Source: Mesorhizobium zhangyense
Lineage (GTDB): Bacteria > Pseudomonadota > Alphaproteobacteria > Rhizobiales > Rhizobiaceae
Direction: 5' to 3'
NCBI RefSeq assembly: GCF_011045115.1
Contig: NZ_JAAKZG010000014.1
Location: 62,001-126,000, forward strand
Length of the DNA: 64,000 nucleotides
The position numbers and the translations under genes are program-made. Shown in pieces: positions 25,172 through 32,333 of this stretch. Position 1 is the first letter of the stretch. Every line of letters starts with the position of its first letter. The notes beneath the pieces were generated by a model. It ran no database searches, was not told where the DNA came from, and saw only the letters and a program-made list of their open reading frames with translations.

Positions 25172-26320
25172 ATGCCAGCATCCCCGTTCGTCCTGTTCCG
25201 AGACGATCCAGCCGGTCACGAACTCCTGTTCGACCGGCCGCACAAGATTATTGTCGCCGACACGCCGGAGAGCTTCTTCCCGGCGCTTGAAGAAGTGCAG
25301 GCAGCGCATGATGCCGGCAAATGGCTTGCCGGCTATTTTTCCTACGAGGCCGGCTATCTGCTGGAACCCAAACTGCGGCCGATCCTGCCGAATGGACGCC
25401 GTGCGCCGCTGATCTGCCTCGGCGTCTTCGACGGTCCATCGGAAAACGATCTGCCCGGCTTTCGCCAGCCGGTCACCAACGGCCCGATCTTCGATGCCCG
25501 CGCGACATGGTCGTTCGAGGACTACGAGAAACGTTTTTCGCGCCTGCACCAGCATCTGCGCCAGGGCGACTGTTATCAGGGCAACCTGACTTTCCCGATC
25601 CACGCCTCATGGTCGGGCAACCCGCTTGCCGCCTTCGACGCGCTGACCGAGCGCCAGCCGGTGAAATATGGTGCGCTGGTTTCGCTCGGCGATCCGATCA
25701 TCCTGTCGCGCTCGCCGGAGCTTTTCTTCCAGATCGACGCCGACGGCTGGATCGAGACGCATCCGATGAAGGGCACAGCGCCGCGCGGTGCAACTCCGGA
25801 AGAGGACGAGGCGCAGCGGCACTTCCTGCGCAATGACCCGAAGAACCAGGCGGAAAACCGTATGATCGTCGATCTGCTGCGCAACGACATCTCGCTGATC
25901 AGCGAAGTCGGCACGCTCGACGTGCCGGAGCTTTTCAAGATCGAGACCTATCCGACACTGCACACGATGGTCAGCCACGTGCGCGCGAAGCTCCTGCCCG
26001 ATCTGACGATCGCGCGGATATTCGCCGCCCTCTTCCCATGCGGCTCCATCACCGGGGCGCCGAAAATCCGCGCCATGGAAATTCTGAATGACCTGGAAGG
26101 CACGCCGCGCGATGCCTATTGCGGCGCCATCGGCTGGATCGCGCCTGGCGGCACGATGCGCTTTTCCGTCGCCATCCGCACCATCTCGCTCTATCCCGAG
26201 GGCGAGGCCGTCTACAATGTCGGCGGCGGCATCGTCTTCGATTCGACGGCTGAAGAGGAATATGAGGAATGTCTTCTGAAGGCCCGCTTTGCGACGGGAA
26301 CCCGCCCGAATTCGAACTGA
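25172..26320 (+). CDS. pabB: Aminodeoxychorismate synthase component I
   Basis: This chorismate-utilising enzyme of 382 residues makes 4-amino-4-deoxychorismate for folate with ammonia from a glutamine amidotransferase partner (PabA, not in the window). Chorismate-fold motifs: Q-G-N-L-T-F, S-R-S-P-E-L-F-F, H-P-M-K-G-T-A-P-R-G (catalytic Lys), N-R-M-I-V-D-L-L-R-N-D, F-P-C-G-S-I-T-G-A-P-K and the final G-G-G-I-V-F-D-S. It is short at the N-terminus compared with E. coli PabB (about 450), as usual in this order. Its end overlaps the pabC start by 52 nt. Confidence 0.93.
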   Translation: MPASPFVLFRDDPAGHELLFDRPHKIIVADTPESFFPALEEVQAAHDAGKWLAGYFSYEAGYLLEPKLRPILPNGRRAPLICLGVFDGPSENDLPGFRQPVTNGPIFDARATWSFEDYEKRFSRLHQHLRQGDCYQGNLTFPIHASWSGNPLAAFDALTERQPVKYGALVSLGDPIILSRSPELFFQIDADGWIETHPMKGTAPRGATPEEDEAQRHFLRNDPKNQAENRMIVDLLRNDISLISEVGTLDVPELFKIETYPTLHTMVSHVRAKLLPDLTIARIFAALFPCGSITGAPKIRAMEILNDLEGTPRDAYCGAIGWIAPGGTMRFSVAIRTISLYPEGEAVYNVGGGIVFDSTAEEEYEECLLKARFATGTRPNSN

Positions 26321-26928
26321 TCGAGACGCTGCGCTGGGAGCCGGTGCAAGGGTTTATCCGGCGCGATAGGCATCTGGCGCGCCTTGAAGCGTCGGCGCGC
26401 GATCTCGGCTTCAGGTTCGACCGGGCTGCGATGGAGCGCGAACTTTCGGACAGCGTAAGCGGAAACACACTGCTCCGCATTCGCCTGACGCTCGACCGGC
26501 ACGGCAGTGCGAAAGTCACCACACAGCCTTTCGCACCGCTCCCTGCCGACACCATCTGGAAGCTTGCCATAGCCAATGTGAGGCTGGACTCGACCGACAT
26601 GCTGTTGCGCCACAAGACGACCAAACGCACAGCCTACGAGGCAGCGCGGGCGGAATTTCCGCCGGAAGCAGCCAATGAAGTAATCCTGTGCAACGAGCGC
26701 GGCGAAATCTGTGAGGGAACCATCACCACGCTCTTTGCCGATGTGGGCGACGGCTTGCTGCGCACTCCCGCTCTTCATTGCGGCTTGCTGGCAGGCGTTC
26801 TGCGTGTCGAATTGCTGGAAACCGGAAAGGCCGTCGAAGCCGTTCTGACAATTGACGATCTACACAAGGCCAAAGCGCTCTTCGTCGGCAATTCGCTGCG
26901 GGGCTTGATCCGCGCCCAACTCGCATGA
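26269..26928 (+). CDS. pabC: Class IV aminotransferase, probable 4-amino-4-deoxychorismate lyase
   Basis: This fold-type IV PLP protein (219 residues) probably splits aminodeoxychorismate to pyruvate and 4-aminobenzoate. The PLP lysine is in L-L-R-H-K-T-T-K-R (about residues 112-120); E-G-T-I-T-T after the C-E in G-E-I-C-E-G-T is the conserved cofactor-phosphate segment, and G-N-S-L-R-G ends the fold. The overlap with pabB and the matching pathway support the call; branched-chain-type members of the same family are longer. The start is inside pabB, so translation is coupled. Confidence 0.85.
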   Translation: MSSEGPLCDGNPPEFELIETLRWEPVQGFIRRDRHLARLEASARDLGFRFDRAAMERELSDSVSGNTLLRIRLTLDRHGSAKVTTQPFAPLPADTIWKLAIANVRLDSTDMLLRHKTTKRTAYEAARAEFPPEAANEVILCNERGEICEGTITTLFADVGDGLLRTPALHCGLLAGVLRVELLETGKAVEAVLTIDDLHKAKALFVGNSLRGLIRAQLA

Positions 26929-26958
26929 TCTTGTTTGCCCACAAATCCGGAGACCAGA

Positions 26959-27246
26959 ATGTTCGTCGTTTCCCTGACCTATACCGCCCCGCTGACCGAG
27001 ATCGACAAGCATCGCGATGCGCACATGGCCTGGGTCAAGGCCTGCCTTGACGAAGGTATCTTCCTCGCATCCGGCGCCAAGAAACCGCGTACCGGCGGCG
27101 TTATCCTGGCGCGATGCACCCGCGAAGTTCTCGATAAACGCCTACGGGAAGACCCTTTCGCCATCGCCAAAGTGGCCGACTATGACGTGACCGAATTTGT
27201 CGCCACCACTGTCAGCGCAGGGCTCGAAGCGCTTAGGGAAGCATGA
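26959..27246 (+). CDS. YciI family protein
   Basis: This small ferredoxin-like-fold protein has 95 residues. YciI features: M-F-V-V-S-L-T-Y at the start, the paired H-R-D-A-H-M-A-W-V segment with the conserved His-Asp dyad, G-x-x-L-A-S-G near 30-40, and D-P-F-A-I-A-K-V-A-D-Y-D-V-T-E-F. GGAG precedes the ATG at 26959. Its stop overlaps the DUF3445 start by ATGA. Family members include enzymes that dehalogenate or act on small metabolites, but most are uncharacterised. Confidence 0.87.
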   Translation: MFVVSLTYTAPLTEIDKHRDAHMAWVKACLDEGIFLASGAKKPRTGGVILARCTREVLDKRLREDPFAIAKVADYDVTEFVATTVSAGLEALREA

Positions 27247-28178
27247 CCTCGTCCAGCTCTTCGCTCACTCACACGCCCTATGACGGCTCATCACAGCCCT
27301 TCACGATCGGCCTGAAGCCGCTCGACCCGCATGAATGGATCGAGATCGACGGCGATCTCGAAATCTATCTCGCCGAGAAAGATCGGCTCTACGAGACGCT
27401 GCCGGAAAAAGTCTTCGTCGAGGAGCCGGATACCCGCGAGGCGCAGCGCGAGGTGCTTGATCTTCTGACAATGCATCTGCCGGAGCGCTTTCCAAAAACC
27501 TACAGTCATACCGGCCAAGCAATAGAAATTCAGGCCCTTGGTCGGCGCATCGAGTTGAACGCGGCGGAAACGCCTCCGCTGCGCACCGCTTCACTGCTCG
27601 TTCCAGAAGACCTGATCCTGATGCGCAAGGGCGACAATGGCTGGCGGCTCGCCGCCGGATCACTCTGCTTCCCCTCGTCATGGTCCCTGACGGAAAAATT
27701 CGGCAAGCCGCTGCATGAGATCCACGAGCCAGTGCCCGGCTTCGGACCGGGCACACGGCCCGCCGAACTGATCGAGCGCATGTTCGACAGGTTGCAGGGG
27801 CAGGCCGTCGAGCGCTTCAACTGGTCGCTGCAGTCCGGCGACGCGCTCTATCATCCCATCTCGCAACGGCAGCGCATCGACCGCGCGACCATGCGGCCAT
27901 CGAAGTTGTCAGACGACGAGATCGCCGCGCAGGCTTTCATCCGCGTCGAGCGCCAGACCCTGCGCAAACTGCCGAAATCGCAGGATATCCTCTTCACCAT
28001 CCGCATCTACCTGAACCCGCTTTCGGCGCTGGTGAAACACCCTGAAAAGGCAACACTGGCCGCCTCCTTCGCCGGCCAGCTTGCCGGTCTCGACCAGGCC
28101 CAGCTCGACTACAAGGGGCTCAGCGCCGACCGCGATCGGCTGGTCACGGTCTTGAGCCAGATGGCCGACGCCTCCTAA
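27243..28178 (+). CDS. DUF3445 family, haem-dependent oxidative N-demethylase-like protein
   Basis: This protein of 311 residues belongs to the DUF3445 family, whose characterised relative is the haem-binding subunit of dimethylamine-type oxidative N-demethylase. Family segments seen: D-P-H-E-W-I-E-I-D, 'E-A-Q-R-E-V-L-D-L-L', A-G-S-L-C-F-P-S-S-W-S-L-x-E-K-F-G, I-H-E-P-V-P-G-F, F-N-W-S-L, and R-V-E-R-Q-T-L-R-K-L-P. The start overlaps the YciI stop. The electron-transfer and other subunits of a demethylase are not in the window, so whether it oxidises amines here is unknown. Confidence 0.82.
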   Translation: MTSSSSSLTHTPYDGSSQPFTIGLKPLDPHEWIEIDGDLEIYLAEKDRLYETLPEKVFVEEPDTREAQREVLDLLTMHLPERFPKTYSHTGQAIEIQALGRRIELNAAETPPLRTASLLVPEDLILMRKGDNGWRLAAGSLCFPSSWSLTEKFGKPLHEIHEPVPGFGPGTRPAELIERMFDRLQGQAVERFNWSLQSGDALYHPISQRQRIDRATMRPSKLSDDEIAAQAFIRVERQTLRKLPKSQDILFTIRIYLNPLSALVKHPEKATLAASFAGQLAGLDQAQLDYKGLSADRDRLVTVLSQMADAS

Positions 28179-28284
28179 CCCTGTTGGCGGAATCTTCTTT
28201 ATTGTGACGCCGATCTGTGATCTGGCACTCTGGCGACCGTCCGAAATACTTTCTGGAGGCGTCAAACAAGGAGCGTTTTGAAGA

Positions 28285-29730
28285 ATGGCGAAAGAAAAAT
28301 GGCCCGTTTACGGTGAGATCACAGGCCCAGTGGTGATGATCGGATTTGGCTCGATCGGCCGCGGAACGCTCCCTCTCATCGAGCGCCATTTCAAATTCGA
28401 CAAGTCGCGCATGACGGTCATCGACCCGCGCGACACCGACCGCAAGCTGCTCGACGAGCGCGGCATCACCTTCCTGCACGAAGCGGTGACCAAGGAGAAC
28501 TACAAGGACCTCCTGACCCCGCTCTTGACCAACGGCGAAGGCCGGGGTTTCTGCATCAATCTCTCCGTCGACACCTCGTCGGTCGAGCTCATGCGGCTCT
28601 GCCGCAAGCTCGGCGTTCTCTATATCGACACGGTCATCGAGCCGTGGCTTGGCTTCTATTTCGACGACAAGGCCGACAACGCCTCGCGCACCAACTACGC
28701 CCTGCGGGAATCGCTGCTGGCCGAAAAGCGCAAGCATCCGGGCGGCCCCACCGCCGTTTCCACCTGTGGCGCCAATCCGGGTATGGTCTCGTGGTTCGTC
28801 AAGCAGGCGCTGGTCAACCTCGCCACCGATCTCGGCCTCGAATTCGCCACGCCGGCGCAGGACGACCGCGACGGCTGGGCGAAGCTGATGAAGAAGGCCG
28901 GCGTCAAGGGCGTCCACATCGCCGAGCGCGATACCCAGCGGGCAAAGACTCCCAAGCCGTTCAATACGTTCTGGAATACCTGGTCCGTGGAAGGCTTCAT
29001 TTCCGAGGGCCTGCAGCCGGCAGAACTCGGCTGGGGCACCAATGAAAAATGGACCCCGAAAAACGCCCGGAAGCATAAGAAGGGCTCCAAGGCCGGAATC
29101 TTTCTCGAGCAGCCCGGTGCCAACACCCGCGTGCGCACCTGGTGCCCGACCACCGGCCCGCAATATGGCCTGCTGGTGACGCATAACGAGGCGATCTCGA
29201 TCAGCGATTTCTTCACCGTGCTCGACAAGAAGGGCAAGGTTTCCTATCGCCCGACCTGCCACTACGCCTATCATCCCTGCAACGACGCCCTGCTTTCGCT
29301 GGACGAGATGTTCGGCGCCGCCGGCAAGGCGCAACCGGTGCAGCATGTTCTTGACGAGAACGAGTTGGTCGACGGCTCGGACGAGCTCGGCGTGCTGCTC
29401 TACGGCCACGACAAGAATGCTTATTGGTTTGGCTCGCAGCTGACGCTGGAGCAGGCGCGCAAGCTCGCCCCCTACCAGAACGCGACCGGCCTGCAGGTGA
29501 GCTCTTCTGTGCTGGCCGGCATGGTCTGGGCGCTCGAAAACCCTGAAGCCGGCATCGTTGAAGCCGACGAGATGGATTTCGCACGTTGCCTTGAAGTGCA
29601 GTCGCCTTATCTGGGCCCGGTGAAGGGCTACTATACCGACTGGACGCCTCTAGAGGGCCGTCCGGGCCTGTTTGCAGAAGACATCGACACCAAGGACCCG
29701 TGGCAGTTCCGTAACATACTGGTACGTTAA
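28285..29730 (+). CDS. hss: Homospermidine synthase
   Basis: This NAD-dependent enzyme (481 residues) makes sym-homospermidine from putrescine, the main long polyamine of many Rhizobiales. A Rossmann motif G-F-G-S-I-G-R-G lies at about 20-27, followed by saccharopine-dehydrogenase-like sequence: I-D-T-V-I-E-P-W near 114-121, T-C-G-A-N-P-G-M-V-S-W, and the H-N-E-A-I-S-I-S-D-F and H-P-C-N-D-A motifs of the active site. AGGAG lies 9 nt before the ATG. A hairpin at 29767-29793 follows. It stands alone as one transcription unit. Confidence 0.96.
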   Translation: MAKEKWPVYGEITGPVVMIGFGSIGRGTLPLIERHFKFDKSRMTVIDPRDTDRKLLDERGITFLHEAVTKENYKDLLTPLLTNGEGRGFCINLSVDTSSVELMRLCRKLGVLYIDTVIEPWLGFYFDDKADNASRTNYALRESLLAEKRKHPGGPTAVSTCGANPGMVSWFVKQALVNLATDLGLEFATPAQDDRDGWAKLMKKAGVKGVHIAERDTQRAKTPKPFNTFWNTWSVEGFISEGLQPAELGWGTNEKWTPKNARKHKKGSKAGIFLEQPGANTRVRTWCPTTGPQYGLLVTHNEAISISDFFTVLDKKGKVSYRPTCHYAYHPCNDALLSLDEMFGAAGKAQPVQHVLDENELVDGSDELGVLLYGHDKNAYWFGSQLTLEQARKLAPYQNATGLQVSSSVLAGMVWALENPEAGIVEADEMDFARCLEVQSPYLGPVKGYYTDWTPLEGRPGLFAEDIDTKDPWQFRNILVR

Positions 29731-29766
29731 CCCTTTTTCATAAGTCTCTGCTATCCTCAAGCCCTT

Positions 29767-29793
29767 GCAATCGCCCGGAAATCGGGTGATTGC
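29767..29793 (+). terminator. Hairpin after hss, possible weak terminator
   Basis: An 11-bp stem (29767-29777 with 29783-29793, GCAATCGCCCG with one G-T pair) and a 5-nt loop, followed only by TTGATTG rather than a clear T run. It separates hss from the lipoprotein gene. Confidence 0.45.
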
Positions 29794-29823
29794 TTGATTG
29801 CGGACCGAGGAAGGAATTTTATC

Positions 29824-30210
29824 ATGACGATTGCGCGCAAACTGTTTTCGGCGGCAGCTATTGCCGCAACCGCAGCCATTCTGGCTGGCTGCGTCAGCTC
29901 TGGGCCGGGTGGCGGGCCTCTCGCGGCGGCCCCGCAAGGCGTCGAAGGCGAATGGATGAGCACGGATGGCGTTGCCGTTTCACGCTTTGCCGGTGGCACC
30001 TTCCAGACCAACGCGCTCGACACGGGCAACAAGCTGGCTGAAGGCAGCTATCGCATGGCCGATAACCGCAATGTGGAAATCACCATGCGCTCGCTGATCC
30101 GCCAGACCACCAGCAACGTCAATTGCTCGATGGTCGCTGCCAACCAGCTCAATTGCACCAGCTCCGGCGGCCAGCAGTTCGTGCTGACGCGCCGTCCGGC
30201 GGTCGGCTGA
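29824..30210 (+). CDS. omp10: Outer-membrane lipoprotein, Omp10-like
   Basis: This is a lipoprotein of 128 residues. The signal peptide ends in the lipobox L-A-G-C with C23 as the lipidated residue. The mature part resembles Brucella Omp10 from memory: E-G-E-W-M-S-T-D-G, D-T-G-N-K-L-A-E-G-S-Y, V-E-I-T-M-R-S-L-I-R, V-N-C-S-M-V ... Q-L-N-C-T-S-S-G-G, then F-V-L-T-R-R. Two mature cysteines probably pair. I chose the ATG at 29824 because it starts the signal peptide directly. Omp10 is a surface-exposed minor lipoprotein in Brucella; its exact role is not known. Confidence 0.85.
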   Translation: MTIARKLFSAAAIAATAAILAGCVSSGPGGGPLAAAPQGVEGEWMSTDGVAVSRFAGGTFQTNALDTGNKLAEGSYRMADNRNVEITMRSLIRQTTSNVNCSMVAANQLNCTSSGGQQFVLTRRPAVG

Positions 30211-30233
30211 GCCAGCGTTTCTGAGGGCGGGCT

Positions 30234-30914
30234 TTGATCGCTGTCATCGGCATAGTGCTGCTGGCCGCGATTGTTTTCGTGCCGCAGTTCTGGGTGCGGT
30301 CGATCATAGCGCACCACGGCAAGGATCGCCCCGATTTTCCCGGCACCGGCGGTGAGCTGGCGCGTCATCTGCTCGATGAACTGGACCTTAGCCACGTAAA
30401 GGTGGAGACGACCGAACTCGGCGATCACTATGATTCCGAAGCGAAGGCCGTCAGGCTGCTGCCTGCACACCACGACGGAAGGTCCGTTTCCGCGGTCGCC
30501 ATTGCAGCACACGAAGTTTCCCACGCCTTGCAGGATGGTCGCGGCGAGAAGATGCTGGCGTTGCGCCACAGGCTGGCTGTTCTGGCGATAACCACCGACA
30601 AGATCGCATCAGTCATCCTGATCGGCGCACCTATCCTTGCCGCGCTCCTCCGCACTCCGGCGGCTTTCCTGGCATGTCTCGGCCTTGGCGTCGGCATGCT
30701 GGCAATACGCGCCATTGTCCACCTCGTCACGCTGCCGGTCGAATTCGATGCGAGTTTCGGGAAAGCCCTGCCAATTCTGCGGCGTGGCAAATATCTGAAC
30801 GAGCGCGATATGCCCGCAGCGCGCCATGTCCTGCGCGCCGCAGCATTCACCTATCTCGCCGGTGCCCTGATATCACTGTTCAACCTTGCGCGTTGGATCA
30901 GAGTCTTGCGATAG
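30234..30914 (+). CDS. Membrane zinc metallopeptidase, YugP-like
   Basis: This protein of 226 residues resembles the Zn-peptidase_2/YugP family. The zinc motif H93-E94-V-S-H97 lies in A-H-E-V-S-H-A-L-Q. There is an N-terminal membrane helix (2-20) and two or three more helices after about residue 118; the short P-V-E-F-D-A-S segment near residue 168 is typical of the family (third ligand region). The start is a TTG at 30234 preceded by GAGGGCGGG, since no ATG precedes the conserved N-terminal helix. The downstream ligase-like gene starts 28 nt after it. Substrate unknown. Confidence 0.85.
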   Translation: MIAVIGIVLLAAIVFVPQFWVRSIIAHHGKDRPDFPGTGGELARHLLDELDLSHVKVETTELGDHYDSEAKAVRLLPAHHDGRSVSAVAIAAHEVSHALQDGRGEKMLALRHRLAVLAITTDKIASVILIGAPILAALLRTPAAFLACLGLGVGMLAIRAIVHLVTLPVEFDASFGKALPILRRGKYLNERDMPAARHVLRAAAFTYLAGALISLFNLARWIRVLR

Positions 30915-30942
30915 TCCCGCCGCAACGCGGAGGGAGAACGCG

Positions 30943-32196
30943 ATGACTGCTTTTTTCGATACGGCCGAAACCCAGGCCCCGGCCGATCGCGAAAAGGCAT
31001 TGTTCGAGGCACTGCCTCGTTTTCTCGAAACCGCCACGAAAGCCGCACCCGGCCTTGCCCGGTGGCTGGGCGGGATTGACCTTTCCGCCATCATCAGCAG
31101 GCAAGCGCTGGCCACCTTGCCAGTTCTGAGAAAAGCTGAACTGATGGAATTCCAGCAAGCCAACCCGCCCTTTGGCGGCTTTGCCGATCCGGCAGCACTC
31201 GCCGGCAGCCGCGTTTTCCAGTCGCCCGGACCACTGTGGGAGCCTCAGGGCCTGAAGGCCGACCACGGGGCTGCAGCGCGCGCCTTCTTCGCCGCCGGCA
31301 TCCGCCCCGGCGATATCGTTCACAACGCCTTCGCCTATCACATGACACCCGGCGGCTTCATCCTCGACGAGGGTGCCCGTGCGCTCGGCTGCACCGTGTT
31401 CCCGGCAGGAACCGGCAATACCGACATGCAGGTCGAGGCAGCAGCGAGCCTCAAACCGAGCGTCTATTGCGGCACCCCGGATTTCCTGAAAGTCATGCTT
31501 GATCGAGCAACCGATGCCGGCAAGGATCTTTCGTTCTTCCGCCGAGGATTGGTGTCCGGCGGCGCGCTCTTTCCGTCGCTGCGAACCGAATACCGCGAGC
31601 GCGGAATAGACGTCCTGCAATGCTACGCCACGGCCGAATTCGGTGTCATCGCCTATGAAAGTGCTGCGGGCGATGGAACACCCCTCCCCGGCATGATCAT
31701 CAACGAGCATGTCATCATCGAGATCGTGCGCCCCGGTACCGGCGACCCTGTTCCTGACGGAGAGGTCGGCGAGGTCGTGGTGACCGGCTTCAATGCCGCC
31801 TATCCGCTGGTTCGCCTTGGCACTGGCGATCTCTCCGCGATCCTGCCAGGTGCTTCGCCATGCGGCCGAACCAACGCCCGGATCAAGGGCTGGATGGGCC
31901 GCGCCGACCAGCGCACCAAGATCAAGGGCATGTTCGTCGATCCCAAGCAGGTCGCAGACATCGTCAGGCGCCATCCCGAGATCGCCAAGGCGCGTCTGGT
32001 CGTCGGGCGTGACGGCGAACGCGACACGATGGTGCTGCATGTCGAGCCGGCAAACGGCCGAACCCCGGAAAAAGCGGCGCTCGAAGCCTCGCTTCGCGAC
32101 GTGACCAAGCTCGGCGGCGACGTGCAGATCGCAATGCCGGGCTCGCTGCCCAACGACGGCAAGATAATTGCCGACGAACGCGACTACGCGAAATAA
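30943..32196 (+). CDS. Phenylacetate-CoA ligase-like (PaaK family) protein with atypical ATP loop
   Basis: This protein of 417 residues has the layout of PaaK-type acyl-CoA ligases. Visible: L-P-V-L-R-K-A-E-L in the N-terminal region, the middle motif Q-C-Y-A-T-A-E-F-G (ligase Y-G-x-T-E equivalent), R-L-G-T-G-D-L-S (adenosine-binding R-T-G-D equivalent), and the hinge/C-domain R-I-K-G-W-M-G-R-A-D-Q-R-T-K-I-K-G-M-F-V. The usual phosphate loop S-S-G-T-T-G-x-P is replaced by Q-S-P-G-P-L-W-E-P (about residues 92-100). GGAGGGAG precedes the ATG at 30943. It may adenylate a carboxylate by a modified mechanism or be inactive in that step; the substrate is unknown. Confidence 0.78.
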   Translation: MTAFFDTAETQAPADREKALFEALPRFLETATKAAPGLARWLGGIDLSAIISRQALATLPVLRKAELMEFQQANPPFGGFADPAALAGSRVFQSPGPLWEPQGLKADHGAAARAFFAAGIRPGDIVHNAFAYHMTPGGFILDEGARALGCTVFPAGTGNTDMQVEAAASLKPSVYCGTPDFLKVMLDRATDAGKDLSFFRRGLVSGGALFPSLRTEYRERGIDVLQCYATAEFGVIAYESAAGDGTPLPGMIINEHVIIEIVRPGTGDPVPDGEVGEVVVTGFNAAYPLVRLGTGDLSAILPGASPCGRTNARIKGWMGRADQRTKIKGMFVDPKQVADIVRRHPEIAKARLVVGRDGERDTMVLHVEPANGRTPEKAALEASLRDVTKLGGDVQIAMPGSLPNDGKIIADERDYAK

Positions 32197-32333
32197 TCGG
32201 TGCGCCGTCAACTATGGCTGGATTCCTCTTGCATCCGCCAAACCGCAATGTGAACATGCCCGCGAGCCGTGTTAAAAAACGGTCAAGGATCGGCGTTAAA
32301 CGCCTCCGGACAGGATCACTCGGGAGACACCAA

